This document shows positions 12,245 to 22,781 of a stretch of 64,000 nucleotides of DNA, in pieces (positions within the stretch are counted from its first letter, which is position 1; every line of letters begins with the position of its first letter). The notes beneath the pieces are model-generated. The model saw nothing but the letters and a program-made list of their open reading frames with translations, did not search any database and was not told where the DNA came from. Source of the DNA: Isoetes taiwanensis (lineage: Eukaryota; Streptophyta; Lycopodiopsida; Isoetales; Isoetaceae); assembly GCA_021234155.1 (NCBI GenBank), contig JAJEKV010000004.1, positions 19,015,164-19,079,163 on the forward strand. Direction: 5' to 3'. The translations under genes and the position numbers were made by a program.

Positions 12245-12780
12245 ATCTCACAAATTGATTTCAGCGATGCATGGTTGGTCCCGAGGCGATTCGCGATCTT
12301 TGGATTCTTGTCTCAACAACTACCTTGTCTCGACCTACTATATCCTCAATGCTCCTATTGAAGTACAAAGGCGGTTCTTTGGGCACCCTTCCCGGGCGAC
12401 GAGCATAGATTTGAGGACTTGATGACTTATGAAGTAACCATTGTACACTACTTTTTGTAATATATGCGACATTACTTTGTGTTATATCTTGAGTATTGAG
12501 TGATCTTGTAAGATGTCTCAAATATTGAGTGTACAATTTTTCTGTAATATATATCAAGCTTACTCGCAATACTACAAGCATTGTTTCGGTTACTAAAATA
12601 CTCCAATACAACACTACTACAAGCATTGTTTCCAATACTAAAAGACTCCAATACTCACAAGCATTGTCTCCAATATAATGATCAAAATTTGAGACAAGTA
12701 CACAAGTAACTACTGACACTGTTAAAATGATAAAACAACTAGGTCAAAGCATATTCAACCTTCATATGGCGTTTATCAAA
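12245..12780. other. Intergenic region between the convergent transposon genes
   Basis: AT-rich, with a local repeat of CAATACTA.AAGACTCCAATAC-like units around 12570-12665. The 152-codon minus ORF across 12261-12719 is mostly translation of this low-complexity tract. I see no supported gene. Confidence 0.45.
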
Positions 12781-12783
12781 GGA

Positions 12784-15530
12784 TCATCCGGTGAGTAGCC
12801 CGATCAAGGGAAAATCATTAGTGCCGGGAATGGGATTCATCTCAAACTTGATGGCTGATGCGTGATGATCAGACTGGAAGGTCGGACCTTTGTCTTCAAG
12901 TAGCTCCCAAGTACCATCGGGGCGGGACGACATAGTACAAACCAGCCAACACATGTTCATCGACATTGAAGGTTCGACCCGGCTATCCTTGACAATTACG
13001 TCAAGGATATGCCTCGGCTTAACACATTTGACCACATAGAAATCGCATTCTCGATTTCCCTCCTCACCATTCTATGACAAAGTTATCACCTTCCTCTATG
13101 TTTCCACTAAGCCATTCTCCATCACCTTCAAAAATGCCTCATCGATTTAGTCTTCGATTACCTTCACCCGGTAGACTTTTTCGGCTTTAGAGTAACATAT
13201 TTCCAATTCTTTAACCTCTGCTTGTTCACACAAGATGACCGGTTTCCTTTCAAACAAGTTACCACGAAACAACTTAAACCTCTATGAGCCACCCCTTGTG
13301 CTTGATTTGGCCAAGTATGTCCCGATCTTGTGTATTTCCTTCGTCCCTTCTACCACAGGCGCAATCCGGCCTATTACGTCCTATCAACATCATCCTTTCC
13401 AATGAACCAAAAGTGCACGCAAAAAGAACAACTATTGCGGTTCACATACGGTCTGAGAGGCACATTACAAAGATACACGCCAGATAAAAAGCGGATAAAG
13501 GCACTTTTGTGAAGCGTGATGAAAGCACGCAAAAGCGGATGAATGCAGATGAAAGCATATTACCTCTTGATGTCCCCGCTTCTTTGGCACCTTCATTCCA
13601 ACTCATAGCGAATTCACGTGCATCGGAACACACCTAAATCTCACTCCATCATACTTGAGTCTGCTCTCTAGTGAATGCCCCTTTGAGGATCCGCCCTTTG
13701 CCCATCGTGCTCTCCCTTACCATGGGCTGTCCCAAAGAAATTCCATATTATTTCCTTCCCTAGCTCGTGGTGATATCTTGGTAGGAAATAGAATGGTCGG
13801 CCGATTTTGAATTGGCTAGAACAACCATCGACCAAACTATATGCCCGGAGAATTCTACACCATTTGATACTAGCCATGAATTGTGCTTTCTAAGGCGGTG
13901 TTGCACAAAAAGAGTGTCATGAATCTTGTCATCACTCAAGTAAAAATGGGTTTCCTTCAATAGCTTTTCGATCCCCTTTAACATGTCCATCCTATAATGT
14001 GATGTGGGCGAGAATTGTTATTTGGTCATTGTGCCAATCTTTGGCTTTGAACCTCCCTTTGTATTTTGATGTTTTGTAATTCTCGGCAAAATCAATTCTG
14101 AAAACAATGGTGCCATCTTGGATATTGTCCAAGCACCTCTTGAATTGCATGGCCTGCCACCTAGCCCCAGCGAATTGTGTGACACGAATATCTTCAACGT
14201 GGAACACGGATATGAAATGAAAGCCTTCAGCCGGTTCTCTTGTAAGACAATCTAAGAACCGGCTTTGGTCCTTTCTTTTTTTCCCCTTGCCATTTGAGGT
14301 CTCATCTTGTCTTTTGCGGCTTGTTTGTGGTCCCACCAAATACCTTTGATTTCTTACTTTTGTTTCCCTTCTTCTCAACTTGTCTTTGCCAAGTAGCCTT
14401 CAGTAAATCCTACCAAATACCCTTGGATTTCTTACTTTTGTTTCCATTCTTCTCGGTTCTTTGCAGCTTCAGGGAGTGTCCCACCGGCTACCTTGGACTT
14501 CTTACTTTGGTTTCCCTTCTTGGTGGCATTAGATCTTTTCTTTACGCGCCACCGCACTTCCTTTGGTAACGCAGGCCGCAACTCCATCGGCTTCTTACGT
14601 CTCCAGCGGAATCGCCAGTAACAAGGTCGTAGCATAAAAAAGAAGATCGGGCCAAGTTGAAAGCACAAAAGCGATGTCCGGTATGACCGGCACATATCAA
14701 GATGCTTCAAAGCAAACAATAAAAAGAGAGTATTACCTTTTCAAACGTCTTCCATTCAAGCAAGAACTTCGTGATTCTCTCTTTCTCTTGGACATATAGG
14801 AAGACTTTTAAGTTGCCACGCCGACATGTGCGCATCAAACAGTCATGTTTATACCATTCTTCACCCTCGCCCTTGTTGCAAACCCACGACCCTCGAGCTG
14901 CTTTGGTTGAGTCATCATGCGTATGTTGGTGGGCCGGACACTTCTCACCGAGTCCACAGGACCTCGCGGTGCACTTGCACTCTTCACCATGGAATCCGTT
15001 TTCGGTGACCTTAATGCATTGATTGCTACCTGGCATACTCCAACTTCATATGGTATATGCAACAAATGGGTTTCCCTTTACGATACTTTCTTCTTCACAT
15101 AAATAGGCTTCAACTTCGAAAAGCCTTTAAGCAAACGAGGTGTTCGGGATGTCCCTTTTTGTATTGTTGATATAGTCTGCGGTGAATGGTGGCCTTTGGT
15201 TAGAAATAGCCCGAGAAAAAAAGTTTGTATGGAAACTTATACACAGTGTGACCTCGAGAAAGGTGCAAGGGATAAGAAATTGGGCTTGACTCTCCAACGG
15301 TGTTCACAACATCTTTCTTGCAAGGAGAGACTCTGTTGTTTTTTCTTTCGATACGTTATGCTTTGCTTGCAAGCGGGGGTGAGAGAATCGCACCTCAACC
15401 TCTTTGGAAAGCGGACCACGGACCATTTCCAAGGAAGGCTTCCGATTTCCTTAATCAAAGCGGTTGCAATTGTTGACCTCATGCAACCTATCATAAGAAA
15501 TATTGCACATGTATCAATGAACATATCCCA
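12784..15530 (-). pseudogene. Decayed transposase-like gene (DFAENY ... DGCSSQFK ... WNFFGTAHGKGEHDG family)
   Basis: Reading the minus strand downward from 15.5 kb, consistent pieces in shifting frames form one protein. A Cys-rich segment at 15036-14707 (FHGEECKCTARSCGLG, EEWYKHDCLMRTC) is followed by a Lys-rich linker with three internal repeats (14560-14330). Then comes FRIDFAENYKTSKYKG near 14090 with KDWHNDQITILAH, DGCSSQFKIGRPFYFLPRY near 13810, WNFFGTAHGKGEHDG near 13720, and a C-terminal domain from 13330 to 12784. The order Cys-rich, DFAENY, DG..QFK, WNFF.T.HGKG is that of a large uncharacterised eukaryotic family found in many dispersed copies. The Asp of DFAEN and of DGCSSQFK are candidate acidic catalytic residues of an RNase H-like fold; that is inference. 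The gene has several stops, among them TAA at a CAA-like site in the VKVIED region and TAG after ENGLVET, plus frameshifts near 13065, 13370, 13680 and 14390. Pieces at 15237-15530 may be the N-terminus. Confidence 0.7.
14325..14540 (-). repeat. Three in-gene tandem repeats encoding a Lys-rich linker
   Basis: Three imperfect units of about 65-85 bp share ttggatttcttacttttg and tttccnttctt. On the minus strand they encode KKGNQSKKSKVAGG and two variants. They lie between the Cys-rich part and the DFAENY part of the transposase-like gene and probably form a flexible basic linker. Confidence 0.7.
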
Positions 15531-16424
15531 CCGGCATCACTTTCGGATACAAGCACTTGAAAGCATGAAGAAGCACGTGCATGAAGACAAGAAATAGATG
15601 TACCTAACGACCCCTGCCATAGTGGAATTGCATCCGAATTTGTGGAAGAAGCCATCACAAGTGTTGAGGTTACGGCTCTCCAAATATCATGGTTCCTTAG
15701 CCTCTTTGTGGTCGCCATTGTTGTCTTTTCAAGTTGTTGAGCAGACACTCCCGCTGCCTTGCACTCCTTTGGATTTGGCAAAAGTCCGTGGTTCTGAGAT
15801 TTCCATTTCGTGGTGATGAACCACCCTCTTCATCACATCAGCCTTGAGTTCGGTGAATGCTTTTGGTGAGCTTATTGAAGTAATCAACTACTTGCTTGGC
15901 TATTTCTTGCTGCGTCTCATGCTTTCGGATCCTCCCCGTTCAACCGCCGCTTTTTTCATCTTATTCCTTAATCAGATTCTCTCTTTTCTCTGCATCCAAT
16001 TTCTTGTAAATTGCGAGGAAACCGGATCTTCCGCGTGATATTTCGTGTTGGATTGACATCCAACAAATTTGGAACACCTTGTGGGATTCATCAGGCCGAA
16101 AAATCCAATGCTAAACGCGTGATTGCCTCCCGTGCCTTATCGAGGGCGCCATGAAATTCCCCGAGAGGGAGGATAATTGAATTGGAGGGAGAATTTTCGC
16201 CCATGACGGTAATCCAATTTGCAAACGCATTCACCACACCACTTTCGCGCGAAAATCCAGCCAAAACCCACAATCATTATCCTAACGGCTCATTCGTGAG
16301 GTGGACGTGTTAGTACATGAAGGGCGAAAAATGATCTGGCAGATTTGCGGCAAAAAGCACCCCAAATTAAGCAAAAGCGGGTGCTTTGCTGGCTAAAACC
16401 CTCGCTATAAGCATACGTCCCCGG
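15531..16424. other. Right subterminal region of the transposon
   Basis: Codon-like composition continues but I cannot join it to the transposase-like gene. ORFs on both strands (15598-15816 plus, 15491-15781 minus, 15844-16038 plus) show no known motif. The 5' end and promoter of the minus-strand gene would be expected here. An inverted CGTCCCCGGACG motif sits next to the right TIR. Confidence 0.4.
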
Positions 16425-16463
16425 ACGCATGCTTTTTGCTACCCACCAAAGATACTTTCACCC
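16425..16463 (-). repeat. Right terminal inverted repeat of the 7.76-kb transposon
   Basis: Complement of the left end, finishing in ...CTTTCACCC and followed directly by the ATTG duplication at 16464-16467. Confidence 0.8.
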
Positions 16464-16598
16464 ATTGATGGAATGGAAATAGCAAGCTAGAAACATGACA
16501 TTAATGGTAGGATGGAGGAAAGCAGAATTTAATTATATTCGTGTCTTCCAAATAATATGTTATTTCAATATGAAACTTGAGAGTTATATTACAAAAGA

Positions 16599-17117
16599 AG
16601 AATAGAATAGAATAGAATATGATTTTATCGTCCCCACGGAGACCAACCGCCTATGGGACCCAAGTACAAAGAGAGAGCGGCCAGTGTATTACTACCAGGA
16701 TTAAAACTCCCCACCAAGGGTTTTCGGGAAAAACCTTAGTAGCAATAAGGATGCCGACATACCGCACGCTTATATACATAATCATAAGTACAAATGAGGT
16801 TAATGTCGGACAGGGGGGCATAACTGAGTCCGCGTATCCATTACCTCCTGGAGGTGAAGGCCCGCATTCATGAAAAATATAGTGTAACATGAAAGATGAC
16901 CTATATGTAACATTATCCTACTAAAAAAATGCTTTGTAGCAGCAATAGATATACCAGTTTTATACTAGTAAGAAATAACTATGTTTCTCCATATTTTTTT
17001 GCAAGAAGGCCACACAACCTACATAGTGGACATATACATATGTCCCTTGTCATATTATTGAACCATTTGGAAGGCTTACTTGGAGAAATGTAGCGTGTTC
17101 TATTCTATTCTATTCTA
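16599..17117. repeat. Possible short element bounded by inverted (GAATA)n tracts
   Basis: GAATAGAATAGAATAGAATA near 16599-16620 and its complement TTCTATTCTATTCTATTCTA near 17097-17116 flank about 480 bp that contain a 16619-16873 ORF without known motifs. The paired tracts could be simple-repeat coincidence, but opposite orientation at both edges suggests a MITE-like unit. Confidence 0.45.
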
Positions 17118-18470
17118 CAAAGCTGAGAAAGACACATCAAAGGTCATGTGGTCTAATTATTGATTCTCATAGTTAAACTTCAAGATCTTCACTTTCATTC
17201 ATCAATAAATATCACTAGCTATGTAAATACTTTGAAATATAGTTTTGGAATTAACTCAAAATTTTAACCTCTAATGTATTAATCCCGTGGATCAGACATC
17301 ATCTTTAAATCTAGTTAATTGCATGGTTAAACCCTAATTACACTATATGCAAGTTAATAGAGTAATTTTCTATGTCGATATAAGTAGAATGCATCTTTCA
17401 TTACACTCGTGATACTTATAGATGGTGATTTTGGAGGATTTTAACATATAATTTTGTCCAAAATTCTGTATAAGAAATTCTCTGATAAATTTGGAAGTTG
17501 GTATAACTTATGAACACTATGACATTGTACTTCATATAGTTTACAATTCATGGCCACAAGAATTAAGAAGAAGAAGAAGAAGAAGAAGAGAAATAAAGAG
17601 AAATAATTCCTAAACTGTAAGCGGCATTTTTTAACAAAATGGGGTTTGGCGGATTTCACGGATGTTAGATGATAGCAACCAAAGCTGAAAGCATACAAAT
17701 CAATGTGTCCTATCATAGATAGGCAAGCACTTCCAATTTTAACAAGGTTTAGGTCTGCTTATGGTAGGAAACTCAAGGATGTAGTTACGATCAAGGTTGC
17801 AAAACTGCAAAATTCTCTAAAATTTGGACAATCACCACAACATATAGGTGAGTTCATTGGTCGTGAGATTCTCCAAGATCATTAAGAATCAAGTAAAGAT
17901 TGATATGGAAGTGATATATTATGAAATTGAAACTTTTATTCTCATATATAATGGTTTACGTGGCAGTGGGTCAATTGGATCAATTCTGGTCCATGGATCA
18001 GGAATGGTCCCCTGGACAACTCTAGTGCTAATCATTTCTTGAACTCATACATGGCTTAAGCTACGTTGATATTTATAAATATATATAAAATGCTATATTT
18101 TTTTGAAATAGAAACCACTTTGTTTTCTATAAATGTGTGCTCTTATAGATAAACGTTGTCTTATTGTAGTAAATAAAGACAGTTTACATTGTACCATGAA
18201 AGAAACAAGGTGTTGCGCACGAGGGGTTGCCCTCCGGTGACACAAAAGTGTGTTTTTATGGTTTTTGTTTCAACGTTTGTTTTCATGTTTTTTATTTGAT
18301 TGTTATGTAAGATCGAACTTGAATGCTGATTTGTTTTTTTCATCTGGTTTGCCTCTTTTGATCGCTTATGTATTGTAAGGGAGCAAGAAATAAGTATATA
18401 AGAATTGGAATTTGGACATTCTTCTTTCCTTTGTTTTGTTCGCAATGTACATGGTGAAAGAACTTTGCTT
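17118..18470. other. Gene-free AT-rich spacer
   Basis: It contains an (AAG)n microsatellite at 17564-17589, which produces a Phe-rich minus ORF. No gene, RNA or element is recognised. Confidence 0.45.
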
Positions 18471-18479
18471 TAGTAAAAC

Positions 18480-18692
18480 ATAGTTGGTTCTACAGCTATA
18501 TCAAAATATATAGCTTCCAATTTCTGCTTTATATCCTTTGGTAATTCCTTGTAAATCCACCTTAAAATTCCTGGCTTATTACCCTTGGTCACGCAGGCAT
18601 CAAAATAGACCAATCCAAAATTCATATCATACATTCGTGCTAGATTTTGGAGACTATAAAGTCGAGGAGTCGTTTCTTGCAAATAATGTTCC
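18480..18692 (-). pseudogene. Exon fragment of a divergent CRAL-TRIO (Sec14-like, GDAP2-type) domain
   Basis: On the minus strand an acceptor-like gtaaattgtag precedes an open segment with LYSLQNLARMYDMNFGLVYF, then GNKPGILRWIYKELP and KLEAIYFDIAVEPT. The pattern of an aromatic-rich F.LVYF strand, N.P...WIY.ELP and a L.A.YF...PT strand is that of the CRAL_TRIO_2 domain found at the C-terminus of plant macro-domain and Rho-GAP-like proteins, a lipid-binding fold. VEPT stands where the family has VHPT. The reading frame stops at MFY within 20 bp, with no donor, so only one exon is present. No neighbouring exon of the same family is visible, so a captured or transposed fragment is likelier than a live gene. 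Confidence 0.5.
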
Positions 18693-18809
18693 CTACAATT
18701 TACAAAAATACATATTTTAGAGTCAGAGATAAGATGGAGGAAGAATACTTGTTTCATTCCCATACGGGCACACAAGAAATCTACAGGCATACAAAACTGC
18801 AAACACAAA

Positions 18810-19490
18810 AATCAAGAAATTAGGAAAGATAAACAAAACAAGCTCGTTACTAAGACCCAAGTGCGGGGGATTCGAACCTCGAGGCCCGAGAACCTCATGC
18901 ACAGTAAATCTCGTATGGATGCTTTGGACCTAGTATGGATTCGAGGAGTACCAGGCAGCGTGTGTGCAGCCGTCGCCGCTGCTTGTGTCTTGGTTGTCCA
19001 CACAAATTATTACCCAAGACATCTTTTTTTTCTATTTTAATCAATGAGATAACAAAGTATTTTTCCATGTTGTTACTAAAGTTGGCAACGTCGGGCATCC
19101 ATCACTAATCACATATAAGAGGCTGTATTTTAATCACTCATTTATTAGCTTGTGGTCGTTGGCTTTTAATGGCCCAGATAGAAGAGGCCCATAACAATAA
19201 GATACTTGTTGTTTTAATAAATAGCTTATAGGCCATACTACAATTGATATCCACTAAAGAAGGATGAGAATTGATGGAATTGAATCATCAAAGGTAAAGA
19301 TTAAATGGATTCACTACTTATTGTTAGGCACTCAAGTGAATATTTATTTATATATGCACAATTGAACATTGTTTTTTTGTTAACATTCCCGAGGGTCAAC
19401 ATTGGCATCCACATAACATGGGCCATTGTTTTTCCTCCGAAATTAAAGCAGAGGGCAATTCATATGCTTTGCTTAAATAAAAGTTGGGTT
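18810..19490. other. Gene-free spacer with a lone B-box-like motif
   Basis: On the minus strand GAGGTTCGAATCCCCC at about 18862-18877 matches a Pol III B box, but I find no good A box at the right distance, so a SINE remnant is only possible. Nothing else is recognised. Confidence 0.3.
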
Positions 19491-19498
19491 TTTCTTCC

Positions 19499-19559
19499 TT
19501 TTTTTTTTTTTTTTTTTTCTTTGGGTGGGGGTGTTGGGGGGAGGGTAGAGGGGAGGGGA
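19499..19559 (+). other. T-tract followed by a G-quadruplex-forming run
   Basis: About 20 T residues, then GGGTGGGGGTGTTGGGGGG and three further G-runs ending near 19559. At least four runs of three or more G with loops of 1-4 bases are present, meeting the usual G4 pattern on the plus strand. Confidence 0.85.
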
Positions 19560-19632
19560 GATGATGAACCTTTGGAGGCTTTCACGAATTTGCATATAGT
19601 GGAAAATATTTAAGCAATCTGCATGAGTGGGG

Positions 19633-19707
19633 CATATTTAGTCATGTAGTGGGCCGTCTGAATATTTAAATATTTAGTCATGTAGTGGAACATATTTAGT
19701 CATGTAG
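19633..19707 (+). repeat. Short tandem repeat ATATTTAGTCATGTAGTGG
   Basis: Three copies start at about 19633, 19669 and 19691 with irregular spacing; the last is truncated. No function is apparent. Confidence 0.7.
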
Positions 19708-19998
19708 AATTTGCATATAGTGGGGCATCATGTTCACTATTAGGAAAAAAAGCAATGACGAACTTTGGGATCTTAAAGAAAACTTTCATGGTTTAAGCTG
19801 ATTATACCATCCATTTTGTACATTCCAAATTGAAGCACTCAAGGTAAATGTTGAATGGACTCGCTACTTGTTTCTTGTCATGCACCAAAATGCTAGACCA
19901 TTCATTTTGGTGTTTACACCACTCATTGTTTTGAACACCAAAGAAGATCAGTCTAGAATACACATATGATATACTCAACGTTGCTACATGAAAACATA

Positions 19999-20068
19999 TA
20001 TGTACAATGGTCGTGAGGTAGAAATGGTGATGATATGTACAATGGTCGTGAGGTAGAAATGGTGATGG
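19999..20068 (+). repeat. Exact 35-bp tandem duplication
   Basis: TATGTACAATGGTCGTGAGG and the following 15 bases occur twice in a row with a 35-bp period, the copies being identical. A recent slippage product next to the palindromic array. Confidence 0.9.
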
Positions 20069-20108
20069 GGATCGATGGTTTTATGTACACCCGATTTGGG
20101 TTGGCCTC

Positions 20109-20362
20109 CCATGGAAACTCTTCCTATTTTCCATGGAAACCCTTCCAAATTTCCATGGAAACCCTTCCGGCTTTCATTAAAACCAGGAAGGGTTTCCATG
20201 GAAACCCATCCTAATTTCTGTGGAAACCCTTCCGAATTTCTAAGTTTGAAAAATAGGAAGGGTTTCATGGAAATTAGGAAGGGTTTCCATGGAAAATCGG
20301 AAGGGTTTCCCATTTTGAAAACCGGAAGGATTTCCACGGAAAATGGGAAGGGTTTCCACCCT
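20109..20362. repeat. Array of CCATGGAAACCCTTCC in both orientations
   Basis: The left half has about five GGAAACCCTTCC units spaced about 22-25 bp; the right half has about six inverted GGAAGGGTTTCC units. The whole can fold into a long imperfect hairpin or many alternative small ones. The ORFs of about 100 codons on both strands (KGFHG, FPWKP repeats) are products of the array and not genes. Confidence 0.85.
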
Positions 20363-20484
20363 TTTTTTTAATATTTGTAATATTCACGCTTTTCAATGGG
20401 CTACGCTTTTCTAGACGGATGCCGCCCATTAATGAGGATAAATGTGCACGTCACTCGAGAACTCAAAATTTAATTCATATGGAG

Positions 20485-20524
20485 ACCCTTCCTATTTTCT
20501 AATGCCATGGAAAATAGGAAGGGT
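20485..20524. repeat. Perfect 15-bp stem hairpin
   Basis: ACCCTTCCTATTTTC (20485-20499) and its complement (20510-20524) enclose a 10-base loop containing CCATG. It is an isolated member of the GGAAGGGTTTCC family seen at 20109-20362; two more half-units follow to 20560. Confidence 0.9.
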
Positions 20525-20559
20525 TTCCACAAACGGGGGAAAATAGGAAGGGTTTCCAC

Positions 20560-21470
20560 ATCTGATCAAATTTTTTTGAAGGGGTCTATGCTCTTCTTGT
20601 GCTTGCACTCCACCATTGGAGGACATTGGGATGGCAAATGGCAGAAGCATGCTAGGATGTTCTCTCACTCGCATTGCGACACCACAAACTTGACAGAGGT
20701 GCAATGGCGAATTCAAGGTGCACGCTTCGCAACGCAACGTGAATGTTCTGATGTACCCACGTGTTATCCACCTTGATTGGCTATCCAGGGGCGGGGTTCC
20801 ATTGGAGGCTCCATGTTGTAGTTGTCAAAGCAGCGCCAAGAAGTTGGTATGCACTATTTTTTTTAATATTGCTTCAATTCAACTTACTAGTGTTTTCTCC
20901 AACTTCCTTATAGATGCCAGTGGACGATTTGGACGGTGTGGCTGTAGCAAACACTTAGCAGCATCATCTTGTTGTGCTAATTATGTTGTACTCTATGATG
21001 TTATATTGTACTCTATATGACACTATGCTCAATCATGTACTGCCACTATTGGATAAGTCTCTCCGATCTATAAGTTTCATAAAGGGCATGATGATTCAAA
21101 ACTATACTTTAAATGATTCTACTGCTAGTGGATAAGTCTAACTTCTCATGAAGGGGAAGGTTAAACATTTAGATGTTTCCCTTAAACATATCAACACTTC
21201 AAATGTGACAACTTTAGCTTCAAGAACCTTATCTGTCAAACCAATAAAGAAGCATCAAGACATGTGACTCTAGCGTGTAAATCCCATTTAGGTATCCCAT
21301 TTCATATAGAATTTGATCCATTGGAGTGTCATTCGTATCAGGATGATATTCAACTTGCTAGATTTGTAGGTGTTCTCAAAGTGCAAATAGGTTTGCATCA
21401 TTTTTTACCATCTCTTTGCCTCATGCTTAGGATTAGCTGGATAAGAAAGTATTATAATCCCTTATGTTTT
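20560..21470. other. Unassigned region
   Basis: ORFs at 20507-20776 (plus) and 20492-20737 (minus) overlap and lack known motifs. Nothing else is recognised. Confidence 0.35.
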
Positions 21471-21479
21471 GTGTAAATG

Positions 21480-22197
21480 GAAAGTGGATTGTTCAAAAGA
21501 AAATGCCTCCGTATCTTAAAGGGGTGGTACTATTGCTTGCCAAGAGTTCCTTCTCATGCAAGGGGTACCTAGTGGCCCGTCAAACTTCTTCGAGTTATTA
21601 AGCAATAACTCGACTATATTGCATCAAAACTGCCTCAGTTCCTTCCTTGCAAGTATCCGTGATTAATTCCTAAGGTCTTTTCAGGTTAGGGCAGGCTAAT
21701 ATTGGTGTTGTTGTGAGTGCTACTTTCAATTCCCCAAATGCATTATTGCACTCATTTGTCCATGCTTCATCTCACATCTTGGCATTCTTCTTTGTCATTC
21801 TTGATAATGGGCATGTTATGTGCAAGTAGTCTTTGATAAATAGTTGATCCTGCATATGTAATTGCCAGTTGATCATGCATTTGAGGCTGCCAATCGATCT
21901 TGCATATGTAACTGTCATTTGTAACATTTTTAGTCCTTTTTTTGTGAATGTGCCAAAATAAAATATACTATTAGAGAGAAACCCTAGAAAGGGGCTTTCT
22001 TTTTCGTTTTCAATGAATAAAGAATGTTTTCTATATCCCTTATTGATGTACAATGTCACCCCAATCCCTTTGATCATGTCTTCCCTAGCAATGGTATTGA
22101 CTAATATTTGGGAGTCGGGTGGAGGCATGAAACATGGTTCAGGAACATTCAGATTGTCTTGTAATGATTGCTTCATGAGTTCTCCCTCTTGGAGCAC
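21480..22197 (-). pseudogene. Ty3/gypsy retrotransposon RT-RNase H fragment
   Basis: On the minus strand the frame reads FIKDYLHITCPLSRMTKKN near 21840-21780, then EAWTNECNNAFGELKVAL, TPILACPNLKRP, ELITDTCKEGTEAVLMQYSR (about 21675-21610), VIA, and YPLHEKELLA. This is the standard Ty3/gypsy junction of reverse transcriptase thumb and RNase H: FI.D...I..PL..L.KK, CN.AF..LK..LT..P.L..P, then the RNase H strand in which the D of TD is the first catalytic Asp, then YP.HEKELLA. Several stops (after KM, in RP*E, VIA**, EEV*) inactivate it. The catalytic YVDD region upstream, the integrase and LTRs were not found, so this is a short internal relic. Confidence 0.75.
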
Positions 22198-22605
22198 CAG
22201 GCTTCACCAACACAGATCCAGGAGGCACAACAGATTGAAATCTTTGTAATGCTGCATATCCTCAATAGATGCAAACATTGTTGGTGCTTAAACCTTTTTT
22301 TAGAAATTTCAAACCTCTTTTTCCTACTATTCGAGGCACATCATGAGATTAGATTATGTCAATCTTCTACATTTATTCAAAAAGTAGGCAAGGGCCTCGC
22401 CTGTCAAGCATAATCGTAGACAATCTCATGCTCCAAAGTTACTGGAGAAGCAGTCAAGGAACTCATGCTTCAAACATAAGCATATGGGGTCTTGGCTTTC
22501 AAAGTCTTCTGGCATGAGCATAGGGAGATCTCATTTTTCTGCAAGGCCATGCAAATTACGAACTCGACTTTCTCAAAAAATTGTCTACACAAGTTACTCT
22601 AACGA

Positions 22606-22678
22606 GGTCCTATCGAGATTTGAACTCGAGCTATTGGATTCAAAGTCCAATGTCCTAACCACTAGACTATATAGGAAA
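22606..22678 (-). pseudogene. tRNA-Gln(TTG)-like sequence, copy 1
   Basis: On the minus strand it has a D arm (GTCT AGTGGTTA GGAC), an anticodon arm TTGGA-CTTTGAA-TCCAA with anticodon TTG, a 4-base variable loop, and a perfect T arm TCGAG-TTCAAAT-CTCGA. The acceptor pairs over only five of seven positions and only if two extra bases are allowed before the D arm. It is therefore a tRNA-derived pseudogene or the head of a SINE, though its arms are good enough to keep Pol III A and B boxes. A second, more decayed copy lies 176 bp away on the same strand. Confidence 0.7.
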
Positions 22679-22781
22679 AAAATAGAGCATTTATATTAAC
22701 ATGGTCTGTTCACAATCCATCGAGCGCTTTCACTTTCATTCACAAACCATCGGGCACCTTCATTTGTCTACAATTCATTGA

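Larger units (their letters stand above)
8704..16463. mobile_element. 7.76-kb TIR DNA transposon with 4-bp ATTG target duplication, two decayed genes
   Basis: The ends are inverted copies: the left begins GGGTGAAAGTAT at 8704, the right ends in its complement at 16463, and both share the core GGTGGGTAGCAAAAA. The tetranucleotide ATTG sits directly outside each end (8700-8703 and 16464-16467), as expected for a target site duplication. The interior is richer in G+C than the flanks on both sides. It carries a minus-strand transposase-like gene and a plus-strand gene with an FCP1/NIF-like phosphatase domain, arranged convergently with 3' ends near 12.3-12.8 kb. Both genes are disrupted, so this copy is non-autonomous now. 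I do not assign a superfamily: a 4-bp duplication occurs in more than one superfamily and the transposase motif needs a database search. Confidence 0.8.

Noticed and set aside
12261-12719. 152-codon minus ORF within the transposon
   Set aside because: It overlaps the end of the plus-strand phosphatase gene and a local low-complexity repeat; no conserved motif.
18858-18990. tRNA gene or SINE on the minus strand
   Set aside because: A good B box is present, but no A box or foldable arms at the right distance.
19984-20371. ORFs of 98-117 codons with KGFHGN or FPWKP repeats
   Set aside because: Products of the GGAAACCCTTCC array; both strands are open at once.
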